A stretch of 64,000 bases of DNA, taken from contig CAIVXG010000108.1 of NCBI GenBank assembly GCA_903909815.1, positions 1 through 64,000 on the forward strand, written 5' to 3'. The translations under genes were made by a program, and so were the position numbers. Numbering within the stretch: the stretch's first letter is position 1; the number at the start of each line of letters is the position of its first letter. Shown one piece after another: positions 8,094 through 15,906 of the stretch. A model generated the notes under the pieces. It worked only from the letters and a program-made list of their open reading frames with translations. It did no database searches and was not told where the DNA came from. Origin of the DNA: an uncultured beta proteobacterium. Its GTDB lineage: Bacteria > Pseudomonadota > Gammaproteobacteria > Burkholderiales > Burkholderiaceae_C.

Positions 8094-8309
8094 ATGTCCA
8101 TCAGTTCAGTTACTTCGAGCGCAGCGCCAGCGCACGTGAAGCCCTCGTCCGCCGAATCGACTGCAGCCAGCAACGCGGCCAATCAAGCCCAGCAAGCGCA
8201 GAACGACGCCGCTGCAGCCGAGCGCGCGCAGGCCGCATCAAGTGCGCCGCAAGGCACAAGCAACTCGATGGGCGAGCCGATCGGACAGAACCTGAGCGCC
8301 AGCGCCTGA
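8094..8309 (+). CDS. Small Ala/Ser/Gln-rich protein of unknown function
   Basis: A 71-residue ORF with very biased composition (Ala, Ser, Gln and Asn make up most of it) and no signal peptide, membrane helix or cysteine. The start ATG lies 111 bases after the kinase gene, preceded by an A-rich GAAAGA that could act as a weak ribosome site. The frame has high GC at third positions like its neighbours. I do not recognise a family. Predicted to be largely helical or disordered. It may be a real gene, but it could also be a chance open frame in GC-rich DNA. Confidence 0.45.
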   Translation: MSISSVTSSAAPAHVKPSSAESTAASNAANQAQQAQNDAAAAERAQAASSAPQGTSNSMGEPIGQNLSASA

Positions 8310-8480
8310 GGGGGGTGTCGAAGCGATGCTTCGGCGTTGCGCCGAGGTTTACTCCACAGATACTTAAGTCATGCAGGCTGCGCCTACAATCGCCTTCGTT
8401 CTCAACCACCGGCCAAATTTATGGACACTGACAGTTCCTGGCCTTCGGCGGTTCTGACTTGCGCATAGGCGCTCGTTTGA

Positions 8481-8513
8481 CCTGGCACGGAGGCAACAGC
8501 TCTACGTGCCTGG
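8481..8513 (+). other. Leader hairpin upstream of the NRAMP-like gene
   Basis: In the 325-base gene-free stretch 8310-8634, CCTGGCACG (8481-8489) pairs with CGTGCCTGG (8505-8513) with one mismatch around a 15-base loop. No T run follows, so it is not a simple terminator. I do not recognise the yybP-ykoY manganese riboswitch consensus, but the length of the leader before a metal transporter leaves room for a structured regulatory RNA. Nothing else is evident in this stretch. Confidence 0.35.
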
Positions 8514-8634
8514 CAAGCGAAGCGCGAGCCTGAGGTTTCTTCCCTCGCTTGTATTCCTCCCAGGTTATTTCAAACGACGCTCGCACGGCGTCAGCGGCGC
8601 CGCATCAACCGGCGGCCGAAATGGGGAATGGATA

Positions 8635-9912
8635 ATGGTGACTCAAAGCGCAAAACAACTCGCCCGGCGACTCGGACCAGGGCTCATCACGGGTGCGGCG
8701 GATGACGACCCCAGCGGCATTGCCACCTATTCCCAGGCGGGTTCCCAGTTCTGCTTTGCGCTGATCTGGACGCTGCTGCTCACGACGCCGCTCATGATCG
8801 GCATCCAGATGTTGTCGGCCCGCATTGGCTGGGTCACGGGCGAGGGCCTCGCTGCCAACATCAACAAGATGTTTCCGCGCTGGTTGACCACGCTTCTGGT
8901 GGGGCTGCTGGTGGTCGCCAACACCATCAACATCGCCGCAGACATCGGTGCCATGGGTGAGGCAGTGCGTTTGCTGGTGGGTGGAAGATTGCCGCTTTAC
9001 GTGATCGGATTTGGCCTGCTTTGCGTGGTGACTCAGATCCTTTTTTCGTATGAGCGCACGGTGCGCATCCTGAAATGGCTGACGCTGGGCCTGTTTGCCT
9101 ACGTGGCCGTGATCCTGACGGTGAATGTGCCCTGGCATCGCGCCATCGTGGAGTCGCTGCAGCCGTGGTCGTTTTTGCCCCGAGACACCTCGCTCAAGGA
9201 CTACACGATGATGGTGGTGGCGGTGTTGGGAACCACCATCAGTCCCTATCTTTTCTTTTGGCAGGCGGCGCAGGAGGTGGAGGACAACGATCGCCGGCCT
9301 GAGGCCAAGGAGCTGCGTTCGCACCCCGAGTACGCAGCCGAGCACCTGTCGCGCATCAAGCAGGACACCTTCATCGGGATGACGTTTTCCAACGTGATTG
9401 CGGTCTGCATCGTGATTGCCACGGCCGTCACCTTGAATGCCCAGGGCATCACCAACATCCAGACTTCGGCCCAGGCGGCCGAGGCGCTGCGGCCCGTGGC
9501 CGGCGAGTTTGCCTTTGCCGTCTTTGCCCTGGGCATCATCGGTACGGGCTTGCTGGCGGTGCCGGTATTGGCCGGCTCTGCCGCCTACGCGGTGAGCGAA
9601 CTCTATGGCTGGAAGGCGGGGCTTTCCAGCGGGTTTCGGGAAGCGCGGGGATTTTATTTCATCATCATCGCCGCCACCGGCATCGGCACGCTCATGAGCT
9701 TTTTTGAGGTGGATCCGATCAAGGCGCTGGTCTGGAGCGCCATTGTCAACGGCGTCATTTCGGTGCCCATCATGGCGGCGCTGATGTGGATTGGCCAGTC
9801 GGAGAAACTGATGGGGCACTACACCATCAGCCTGCGCCACCGCTTCTTCGGTTGGGGCGCCACGGCGGTGATGGCAGCGGCCGTGGTGCTCATGTTAGCG
9901 ACCAGTTTCTGA
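8635..9912 (+). CDS. NRAMP-family-related divalent metal transporter
   Basis: A 425-residue multi-pass membrane protein of the NRAMP fold, start chosen at the ATG at 8635, which follows GGGGAATGGATA; an open frame extends 43 codons upstream but has no clear start signal. About 11 transmembrane segments are visible. In canonical Mn/Fe transporters helix 1 carries DPGN and helix 6 carries a metal-binding Met in MPH. Here helix 1 reads DDDPSGIATY and the helix 6 region reads GTTISPYLFFWQ, so two of the usual metal ligands are changed. It therefore belongs to an NRAMP-related branch whose ion may differ (Mg or another divalent ion). A CDF exporter gene follows directly. Confidence 0.8.
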   Translation: MVTQSAKQLARRLGPGLITGAADDDPSGIATYSQAGSQFCFALIWTLLLTTPLMIGIQMLSARIGWVTGEGLAANINKMFPRWLTTLLVGLLVVANTINIAADIGAMGEAVRLLVGGRLPLYVIGFGLLCVVTQILFSYERTVRILKWLTLGLFAYVAVILTVNVPWHRAIVESLQPWSFLPRDTSLKDYTMMVVAVLGTTISPYLFFWQAAQEVEDNDRRPEAKELRSHPEYAAEHLSRIKQDTFIGMTFSNVIAVCIVIATAVTLNAQGITNIQTSAQAAEALRPVAGEFAFAVFALGIIGTGLLAVPVLAGSAAYAVSELYGWKAGLSSGFREARGFYFIIIAATGIGTLMSFFEVDPIKALVWSAIVNGVISVPIMAALMWIGQSEKLMGHYTISLRHRFFGWGATAVMAAAVVLMLATSF

Positions 9913-9971
9913 ATGCATGCCATGCCAATTTTTGTTTCAATTGCTGCCCACTTCATGAGCCCCCCATTTCC

Positions 9972-10973
9972 ATGAAAACACACGACCTGAGCGCTTGGCG
10001 CCATGAGCATGCCTTCGATGGCGGCAACGTCGCCGGTGAACGCGGCACGCGCGCCGTGATGTGGATTACTGCCGTGATGATGGTGGCCGAGATCGTGGCC
10101 GGCTGGTCGTACAACTCGATGGCGCTGTTGGCCGACGGCTTTCACATGAGTTCGCACGCCATCGCCATCGGGCTGAGCGCATTTGCCTATGCAGCGGCGC
10201 GCCGCCATGTAGGCGACACGCGTTTTGCCTTTGGCACCTGGAAGATTGAAGTGCTGGCGGGTTTTACCAGCGCGATCTTTCTGCTGGTGGTGGTGGCGTT
10301 GATGGTGGTGGGTTCAGTCGAGCGGCTGTGGTCGCCGCAGCCGATTCATTACCTGGAGGCCATTGTCATCGCCGTGATCGGCCTGCTGGTGAACATTGTT
10401 TCGGCTTTCATTCTGGGCGCAGCGCACCATCACCACGGGGACACCCATTCCCATCATGATGAGTCCGGGCATGGCGGTCACGCCCACCACGCGCCGCAGC
10501 AGCAAGCGCATCACGACTTGAACCTGCGTTCGGCCTACGTTCATGTCATGGCCGATGCGGCGACTTCGGTGCTTGCCATTCTGGCGCTCGTGGGTGGCTG
10601 GCTCTATGGCTGGGACTGGCTTGACCCCGCCATCGGCATCATCGGCGCGGTGGTGGTGGCGCTGTGGGCGGTGCGTCTGATTACCGATACCGCCAAGGTG
10701 CTGCTGGACCGCGAAATGGATCACCCCGTGGTGGATGAAGTCCGCGAAGCGGTCGAGGCTCAAGGTCTGGCCAGCGAAACCCACATCACCGACCTGCACG
10801 TATGGCGCGTGGGCAAGGCGAGTTACGCCTGCGCCATCAGCCTGTTGACCCACGACCGGGAACTGACGCCGGGCAAGGTGCGCTCCTGGCTGGCGCAACA
10901 CCAGGAAATCGTGCACACCACCATCGAAATTCATCAATGCGAGGAGGTCCATCCTCTGGTGTCAGGCTCGTAA
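9972..10973 (+). CDS. dmeF: CDF-family divalent cation exporter, DmeF-like (Co/Ni)
   Basis: A 333-residue cation diffusion facilitator with six transmembrane segments. The opening MKTHDLSAWRHEHAF and the segment NSMALLADGFHMSSHA match the DmeF branch, which exports cobalt and nickel by proton antiport. The metal-site motif of helices 2 and 5 is visible as HMSSH in helix 2 and HVMADAATS in helix 5. The loop between helices 4 and 5 is very His-rich (HHHHGDTHSHHD and more), typical of metal-buffering loops. The C-terminal cytoplasmic domain (about 240-330) carries HITDLHVWRVG. The start is the ATG at 9972; the longer open frame is a shadow of the previous gene. Function in cobalt/nickel export is by family; the metal is not proven. 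Confidence 0.83.
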   Translation: MKTHDLSAWRHEHAFDGGNVAGERGTRAVMWITAVMMVAEIVAGWSYNSMALLADGFHMSSHAIAIGLSAFAYAAARRHVGDTRFAFGTWKIEVLAGFTSAIFLLVVVALMVVGSVERLWSPQPIHYLEAIVIAVIGLLVNIVSAFILGAAHHHHGDTHSHHDESGHGGHAHHAPQQQAHHDLNLRSAYVHVMADAATSVLAILALVGGWLYGWDWLDPAIGIIGAVVVALWAVRLITDTAKVLLDREMDHPVVDEVREAVEAQGLASETHITDLHVWRVGKASYACAISLLTHDRELTPGKVRSWLAQHQEIVHTTIEIHQCEEVHPLVSGS

Positions 10974-11063
10974 AGCGCCTAAGTAAAGAAAAGTATCCGA
11001 GGTCAACCTAAGTGAAAACCCTACGTTGTAGATGCAAGCCCGGTGAATTCTGGGCTCGCTCTA

Positions 11064-11088
11064 GACGGTCGGAGCTGCTGCGACCGTC
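11064..11088 (+). other. Leader hairpin of the small Lys/Ala-rich exported protein
   Basis: A perfect 8-bp stem GACGGTCG (11064-11071) and CGACCGTC (11081-11088) with a 9-base loop lies just before the ribosome site of the next gene. The following bases are not T-rich, so it would be retained in the mRNA leader and may affect stability or translation. Confidence 0.4.
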
Positions 11089-11109
11089 GCTTTAGGAGTG
11101 ATTTTTATC

Positions 11110-11355
11110 ATGTTGAACATCAAGACCCTTGTTGCCACGGCTTTGCTTTCCACTGCTGCCGTGATGTCGTTTGCCCAAGCTCCCGCTGCCGTCAAGCCGG
11201 TCACCACGTCGGTGCCTGCCGTTGCGCCAGCACCTGCTGCTGCGCCGGCAGCCACCGCGTCCAAGCCCAAGGCCGCAGAGAAGAAGCAGGTTGCCAAGAA
11301 GCACGCAGCCAAGAAGGCCAAGAAGGCCGCTGCAACCGCCTCCGCTGCCAAGTAA
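11110..11355 (+). CDS. Small exported Lys/Ala/Pro-rich protein
   Basis: An 81-residue protein. The first 22 residues (MLNIKTLVATALLSTAAVMSFA) form a clear Sec signal peptide. The mature part is an Ala/Pro/Val stretch followed by a strongly basic tail with repeated KKxAKKA units, like histone H1 tails. The ATG at 11110 follows AGGAG by 11 bases; a GTG at 11098 overlaps the ribosome site itself and is rejected. A strong terminator follows, so it is a single-gene transcript. Similar small exported polycations are widespread and uncharacterised. Possible roles, such as binding to envelope polyanions, are guesses. Confidence 0.7.
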   Translation: MLNIKTLVATALLSTAAVMSFAQAPAAVKPVTTSVPAVAPAPAAAPAATASKPKAAEKKQVAKKHAAKKAKKAAATASAAK

Positions 11356-11374
11356 GCGCACAGGCACCCTGAAA

Positions 11375-11409
11375 GAGGCCCGGCGTCGAAGGACGCCGGG
11401 CCTCTTTTT
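11375..11409 (+). terminator. Strong Rho-independent terminator
   Basis: A perfect 13-bp stem GAGGCCCGGCGTC (11375-11387) and GACGCCGGGCCTC (11392-11404) with the tetraloop GAAG, followed by TTTTT. It ends the small exported protein transcript. It also lies four bases past the stop of the convergent deacetylase-like gene and may serve both directions. Confidence 0.95.
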
Positions 11410-11412
11410 CGA

Positions 11413-12345
11413 CTACCGTTGCATCAGCGCACGCACATGGGCTTGCGCGCCGCTGGCCAGACCTTCCAGGCTGTAGCCGCCTTCGAGGATGGAAACCACG
11501 CGGCCCGCGGCGCTTTCGTCAGCGATCTTCATGAGTTCACGCGTGAGCCAGTGGAAGTCGTCGTCGGTGAAACGCAGTCCGCCCAGAGGGTCCAGATGAT
11601 GGGCGTCAAAGCCGGCCGAGATGATGAGCAGTTCGGGTGAAAACTGGCGCAAGGCGGGCAGCATCTCGCGGGTGATGCGGCTGCGCAACAACGTCGAGTC
11701 GCTGCCCCGCGGCAACGGGATATTGACGATGTTGTGGGCCACACCCGACTCCTGCAAGCTGCCGGTACCGGGATAGAACTGCGCCTGATGGCAGGAGCCA
11801 TAGAACAGGTCCGCATCGTCGTAGAAGGCGTTCTGGGTTCCGTTGCCGTGGTGCACGTCGAAGTCGATCACGGCAATGCGCTGCAAGCCGTGCTGCTGGC
11901 GCGCATGCAGGGCCGCGATGGCGGCCTGATTGAAGACGCAAAAACCCATCGCGCGATCCGCCTCGGCGTGGTGTCCGCAAGGGCGCGTGGCGCAAAAAAC
12001 ATTGTCAACTTCGTCCGCCAGCACCGCGTCCACCCCGGCGCAGGCCGCCCCGACGCAGCGCATCACGGCTTCCAGGCTGCCGGGGGACAGGATGGTGTCG
12101 CCCGCGTCCAGCGCCCGATAGCCAACCGAGGGCGCCAGCGACCGGACGTCTTCAACGTAGTCCGGTGAGTGGATCAGCCGCACCTGGTCAAACGTGCCCA
12201 GCGGCGCGTCGCACCAGCGCAGGTCTGCAAACTCGGGCGTCTTCAGGGCTTCAAGCACCGCGTGCAGGCGCTCCGGCGATTCAGGGTGATGCGGTCCCGG
12301 TCGGTGCTCAAGGCAGGCGCTATGGGTGTAAATGAGTGTGCTCAT
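11413..12345 (-). CDS. Histone-deacetylase-family (HDAC/AcuC-like) zinc hydrolase
   Basis: A 310-residue cytoplasmic enzyme of the arginase/deacetylase fold. The zinc and catalytic motifs are intact: RPCGHHAE (tandem active-site His), DFDVHHGNGTQ (Asp and His zinc ligands), SAGFDAHHLDPLGG (second Asp ligand region) and EGGYSLEGLA. Bacterial members remove acyl groups from small amines, polyamines or proteins; the substrate here is not predictable. It is convergent with the Lys-rich protein gene and ends at their shared terminator. A single gene by spacing. Confidence 0.9.
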   Translation of the reverse strand: MSTLIYTHSACLEHRPGPHHPESPERLHAVLEALKTPEFADLRWCDAPLGTFDQVRLIHSPDYVEDVRSLAPSVGYRALDAGDTILSPGSLEAVMRCVGAACAGVDAVLADEVDNVFCATRPCGHHAEADRAMGFCVFNQAAIAALHARQQHGLQRIAVIDFDVHHGNGTQNAFYDDADLFYGSCHQAQFYPGTGSLQESGVAHNIVNIPLPRGSDSTLLRSRITREMLPALRQFSPELLIISAGFDAHHLDPLGGLRFTDDDFHWLTRELMKIADESAAGRVVSILEGGYSLEGLASGAQAHVRALMQR

Positions 12346-12575
12346 GGCAAGGGTGCAGTTGACATAGGTCTTGAAAAGTTGCGCGATCGTTCATGCGTTG
12401 CCTGTGCCAGGTGGTTCAGCGCCATCCGACGCACCGGATAAGGATTGGGCTCGCGAGCAAAGATTCTATGATGGAGCTGGTCGGTGACGGTGCCCGTTCC
12501 CAAGGCGGTGGGCCGTAGCGACGTGCTGGGGGGCCACTGAGATGGGCCGGCGCAACAATAAAAGGGTGTGGATCC

Positions 12576-14105
12576 ATGAATATAAAGAGCAGCTTATGGG
12601 CGGGGCTAGCGCTGGCGGCTTGCGCGGGCTTTCCGGTCTGTGCCCAGGGCACGCCCGGCGCCAAGGCGCAGGCGCGAGCCGAAGCCCAATTTCAGAGCAT
12701 TCGCTCGCAGCCACCAGCGCTGTGGGCTTTTCTCAAGGACATGCCCAAAGGTGGCGATCTGCACGTTCACCTGTCGGGTGCCATTTATGCCGAATCGATG
12801 ATCGCCTGGGCGGGCGAAGACGGCTTGTGTATCGATGAAAAGACGCTGACTGTGGTGAAACCGCCATGCGACCCGGCCCTGGCGCAAGTTGCGGTGAGCC
12901 AGGCACAGACCGACCCGGTTCTTTTTCGGCGTATGGTCGACGCGTGGTCCATGCGCAATGCGCCAGCGTCCGCACTCAGCGGCCATGATCAGTTCTTTGA
13001 CAGTTTCGCAAAATTCGGACCCGCGACCAAGAAGCGCGTGGGTGACATGCTGGCCGAGGTGACATCGCGTGCCCGTGCCGGCCATGTGAGTTATCTTGAA
13101 CTGATGCTGACACCGGCGTCCCCCGAGATCACCAAGGTGGCAGCCAAGGCGGGTTGGAGCGATGACCTTGACAAGATGCGCGCGGCGCTGCTGGAGGGTG
13201 GCTTGCGCGAAGCGGTGAAGGCGGCGTCGGCAGAACTGGACGTCGCCACGGCCCGCCAAGCCGAGCTCTTGCGCTGTGGCACCAGCATGGCTGAGCCCGG
13301 TTGCGCCGTGACCACGCGCTTTTTGCACCAGGTGTCGCGCGGCATGCACCGGGAGATCGTGTTTGCGCAGATGCTGGCCGGTTTCGAGCTCGCCAGCGTC
13401 GATCCGCGTGTGGTCGGATTGAACCTGGTGATGCCGGAGGACGCGCTGGTGCCGATGCGCGATTTCTCCCTGCACATGCATCTGCTTGACTACCTGCACG
13501 GCCTCTATCCCAAGGTGCAAATCACGCTGCACGCGGGTGAGCTGGCTCCCGGCCTGGTGCCGCCCGAAGGCTTGCGCTTTCATATCCGGGAGTCGATCGA
13601 GCTCGGTCACGCCCAGCGCATAGGCCACGGCGTCGACGTGATGCAGGAGGACGATGCCGTGGGGCTGCTGAAGAAGATGGCGCAGGACAAAATCCTGGTG
13701 GAAATATGCCTCACCAGCAACAGCGGCATTCTGGGCGTGAGCGGCGCCCAGCATCCGCTATCGTCCTACCTGAAATACGGCGTTCCGACCGCACTGGCGA
13801 CCGACGATGAAGGCGTTTCGCGCTCCGAGATGACAAGGGAGTACGTGCGTGCCGTGCAAGAACAGAAGCTAGATTACCGCCAATTGAAAACCATGGCGCG
13901 CAACAGCCTTCACTACGCGTTTGTGCAAGGCGCGCCGTTGTGGCAAGACCTGGCGCGCCAAAGGCCGGTTGCGGCCTGCGCTGCCGACAGGCCCGGCGTC
14001 GGGGACGCCAGCATCCGCTGTCGAGGCTATCTGGACCAGAATACCAAGGCCCGGCTGCAATGGGAGTTGGAGCAGGCTTTTGCAAAGTTCGAGCGCCGGT
14101 ATTGA
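12576..14105 (+). CDS. Exported adenosine-deaminase-family metallohydrolase
   Basis: A 509-residue protein starting with a signal peptide (LWAGLALAACAGFPVCA). The amidohydrolase zinc motifs of adenosine deaminases are in order: GDLHVHLSGA, LHAGE, RIGHGVD, and ATDDEGVSR. The extra N-terminal part and export signal resemble the ADA2/ADGF-like and bacterial secreted branch rather than the short cytoplasmic Add enzyme. Cysteine pairs near CIDEK/KPPCD, LLRCGT/EPGCA and VAACAA/SIRCRG may form disulfides, in keeping with a periplasmic site. The expected reaction is deamination of adenosine or a related nucleoside. The ribosome site is weak. It converges with the DUF167 gene. Confidence 0.85.
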   Translation: MNIKSSLWAGLALAACAGFPVCAQGTPGAKAQARAEAQFQSIRSQPPALWAFLKDMPKGGDLHVHLSGAIYAESMIAWAGEDGLCIDEKTLTVVKPPCDPALAQVAVSQAQTDPVLFRRMVDAWSMRNAPASALSGHDQFFDSFAKFGPATKKRVGDMLAEVTSRARAGHVSYLELMLTPASPEITKVAAKAGWSDDLDKMRAALLEGGLREAVKAASAELDVATARQAELLRCGTSMAEPGCAVTTRFLHQVSRGMHREIVFAQMLAGFELASVDPRVVGLNLVMPEDALVPMRDFSLHMHLLDYLHGLYPKVQITLHAGELAPGLVPPEGLRFHIRESIELGHAQRIGHGVDVMQEDDAVGLLKKMAQDKILVEICLTSNSGILGVSGAQHPLSSYLKYGVPTALATDDEGVSRSEMTREYVRAVQEQKLDYRQLKTMARNSLHYAFVQGAPLWQDLARQRPVAACAADRPGVGDASIRCRGYLDQNTKARLQWELEQAFAKFERRY

Positions 14106-14132
14106 GGCCGCGCAGCGAGTCGCCGCCAGCGT

Positions 14133-14471
14133 TCAGGACTCGGGCTCAAACAGCGTGCCTTGCGCAAACACCGCTGGCAGCTTTTTAGGTGCCCTGATGC
14201 GCAGTTGTTTGTTCACGTTCTCCCTGCCAAACACCACCTCGATGTCGGCCACCGTGACCCCGAACAAGGGCGCCAGAAAACGCAGCATGTGGTCGGTCGC
14301 TTTGCCATTCACCGGAGCGGCCGTGACGCTGACCTTGAGCTGTGTTCCCTTGGGCTTGCCGATGGCATCCCTGGCGGCGCTGGGCTTGCCCAGAATGTTG
14401 ACCACCAGCACCTCGCCTTCCCAAACGAAGAAGGAGTCGCCGGTGGCGTTCCTGACCTGGCCTCGGCTCAT
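14133..14471 (-). CDS. DUF167 (YggU-like) small protein
   Basis: A 112-residue protein with the DUF167 core: LKVSVTAAPVNGKATDHMLRFLA, a KxxxF fold with a characteristic PVNGKAN-like motif, then VTVADIEVVFGR and a basic KQLRI strand. Members are small alpha-beta proteins (E. coli YggU) of unknown role, often cited as possible nucleic-acid or ribosome-linked proteins. The gene begins nine bases after murA and is probably co-transcribed with it. The N-terminal 30 residues (MSRGQVRNATGDSFFVW) are slightly longer than in most members. Confidence 0.8.
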   Translation of the reverse strand: MSRGQVRNATGDSFFVWEGEVLVVNILGKPSAARDAIGKPKGTQLKVSVTAAPVNGKATDHMLRFLAPLFGVTVADIEVVFGRENVNKQLRIRAPKKLPAVFAQGTLFEPES

Positions 14472-14480
14472 GGCAGGGGC

Positions 14481-15758
14481 TTAAGTCCGCCTGGAAATGC
14501 GTGCGCCCAGGCCCAGCAGTTTTTCTTCCACGCGCTCGTAGCCGCGCTCGATCATGTTGGCGTTTTGCACCGTGGATTTTCCCGTGGCGCACAGCGCCGC
14601 ACCCAGCAGCGCCATGCCGGCGCGGATGTCGGGCGAGCTCAGCGTGGTGCCGCGCAGCTGCGAGCGACCGCTGATCACAACTCTATGCGGATCGCACACC
14701 ACGGCGTTGGCACCCATGGCGATGAGGCGGTCCACAAAGTACAGGCGCGACTCGAACATCTTCTCGAAAAACAGCACGCTGCCCTGCACCTGCGTGGCCA
14801 GCGTGATCATGCAGCTCATCTGGTCGGTGGCGAATTGCGGCCAGGGTCCATCGCCGATCACCGGAATGGAGCCGTCGTAGTCGGGGTTGATACGCAGCTC
14901 CTGCTCGGCGGGCAAATGGATGTGGTCCTTGTAGAGCTCGATCTTCACGCCCAGCGTGGCAAACACGCGCTTGCACATCCAGTAGGCGTGCAGGTCCGTG
15001 CCCTCGACCCGGATCTCGCCCCCGGTGGCTGCGGCCAGCGCGAGGTAGGACGCGGCTTCGATGTGGTCGTGGCAGACGCGGTGCGTGGTGCCGCGCAGCG
15101 AAGTGACGCCTTCGATGTCGAGCTGGTTCGTGCCGATGCCGGTGATCCTGGCACCCATGGCGTTGAGCATGTGGGCCAGGTCCTGAACGTGCGGCTCGCA
15201 CGCGGCGTTGCGGATGATGGTGTGGCCCGCGCTCACGGCCGCGGCCATCAGGATGTGTTCGGTGCCGGTGACGGAAGGCTCGTCAAAAAATAGGTCGGCA
15301 CCGCTCAGGCCCTTGGGCACGGTGAAGTCATAGGTGGTGCCCAACTCCAATGTGGCGCCGAGCTTTTGCAAGCCGTAGAAGTGCGTGTCCAGGCGGCGGC
15401 GGCCAATCACGTCACCACCGGGCGGGTACAGCTTGGCCTTGCCTGTGCGGTGCAGCAGCGGCGCCACGCACAGGATGGAGGTGCGCACCTTGTTGCACAG
15501 CGCCTGCGAGATTTCACTGGTGTTGATCTGCGCCAGGTGCACGCTCACACGCTCGCCGCTGCGCTCGACCTTGCCGCCAAGCTCGACGATCACGTCCAGC
15601 ATGTGGCGCACATCGATGATGTCGGGGACGTTCTCCAGAATCATTTCCTGATCCGTGAGAATGCAGGCCGCGATCATAGGCAATATGGCGTTCTTGTTGC
15701 CCGAGACACGGACCGTGCCGCGCAGCGGAACGCCGCCTTCGATTTCAAAAATGGACAT
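14481..15758 (-). CDS. murA: UDP-GlcNAc enolpyruvyl transferase (MurA-type), Cys115-to-Asp form
   Basis: A 425-residue EPSP-synthase-fold enzyme. MurA hallmarks are present: SGNKNAILP with the catalytic Lys22, the PDIIDVRHM segment, and the later DPHRVVISG and SSPDIRAG motifs. The active-site loop reads PPGGDVIGRRRLDTH, so the Cys that attacks fosfomycin in E. coli (Cys115) is Asp116 here. Natural Asp forms (Mycobacterium, Chlamydia) are fosfomycin-resistant yet active. The overall sequence is divergent and may be a second MurA beside a housekeeping copy elsewhere. The start at 15758 gives the family-standard N-terminus (MSIFEIEGG); a longer open frame upstream runs antisense to imuA and is rejected. 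Divergent from the LexA-controlled imuA gene. Confidence 0.87.
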   Translation of the reverse strand: MSIFEIEGGVPLRGTVRVSGNKNAILPMIAACILTDQEMILENVPDIIDVRHMLDVIVELGGKVERSGERVSVHLAQINTSEISQALCNKVRTSILCVAPLLHRTGKAKLYPPGGDVIGRRRLDTHFYGLQKLGATLELGTTYDFTVPKGLSGADLFFDEPSVTGTEHILMAAAVSAGHTIIRNAACEPHVQDLAHMLNAMGARITGIGTNQLDIEGVTSLRGTTHRVCHDHIEAASYLALAAATGGEIRVEGTDLHAYWMCKRVFATLGVKIELYKDHIHLPAEQELRINPDYDGSIPVIGDGPWPQFATDQMSCMITLATQVQGSVLFFEKMFESRLYFVDRLIAMGANAVVCDPHRVVISGRSQLRGTTLSSPDIRAGMALLGAALCATGKSTVQNANMIERGYERVEEKLLGLGARISRRT

Positions 15759-15837
15759 GGGAATGGCTGACTTCGGAGTGAAGTTGGATTGTCCCATACC
15801 GCTGTGTGCAGTCGCCGCAGGTGGTCGACATCGGGGT

Positions 15838-15866
15838 TTGCAGCGGCGCGAGCAATGGCTCATAAT
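15838..15866 (+). promoter_or_regulatory. Predicted sigma-70 promoter of imuA-imuB-dnaE2
   Basis: TTGCAG (15838-15843) and CATAAT (15861-15866) are separated by 17 bases. The LexA operator starts two bases after the -10, where a bound repressor would block initiation. Assigned by eye. Confidence 0.6.
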
Positions 15867-15867
15867 A

Positions 15868-15883
15868 CTGTACAAATAAACAG
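15868..15883. promoter_or_regulatory. LexA (SOS) box
   Basis: CTGTACAAATAAACAG matches the CTGT-N8-ACAG operator of gamma- and betaproteobacterial LexA exactly. It ends 23 bases before the imuA ATG and 110 bases before the divergent murA start. SOS control of the mutagenesis cassette is expected; an effect on murA is possible but less likely. Confidence 0.92.
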
Positions 15884-15906
15884 TTATTGTTCGTGATCTT
15901 GCCGCC

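Noticed and set aside
11098-11109. GTG start for the small Lys-rich protein
   Set aside because: The GTG overlaps the AGGAG ribosome site; the ATG at 11110 gives a standard signal peptide.
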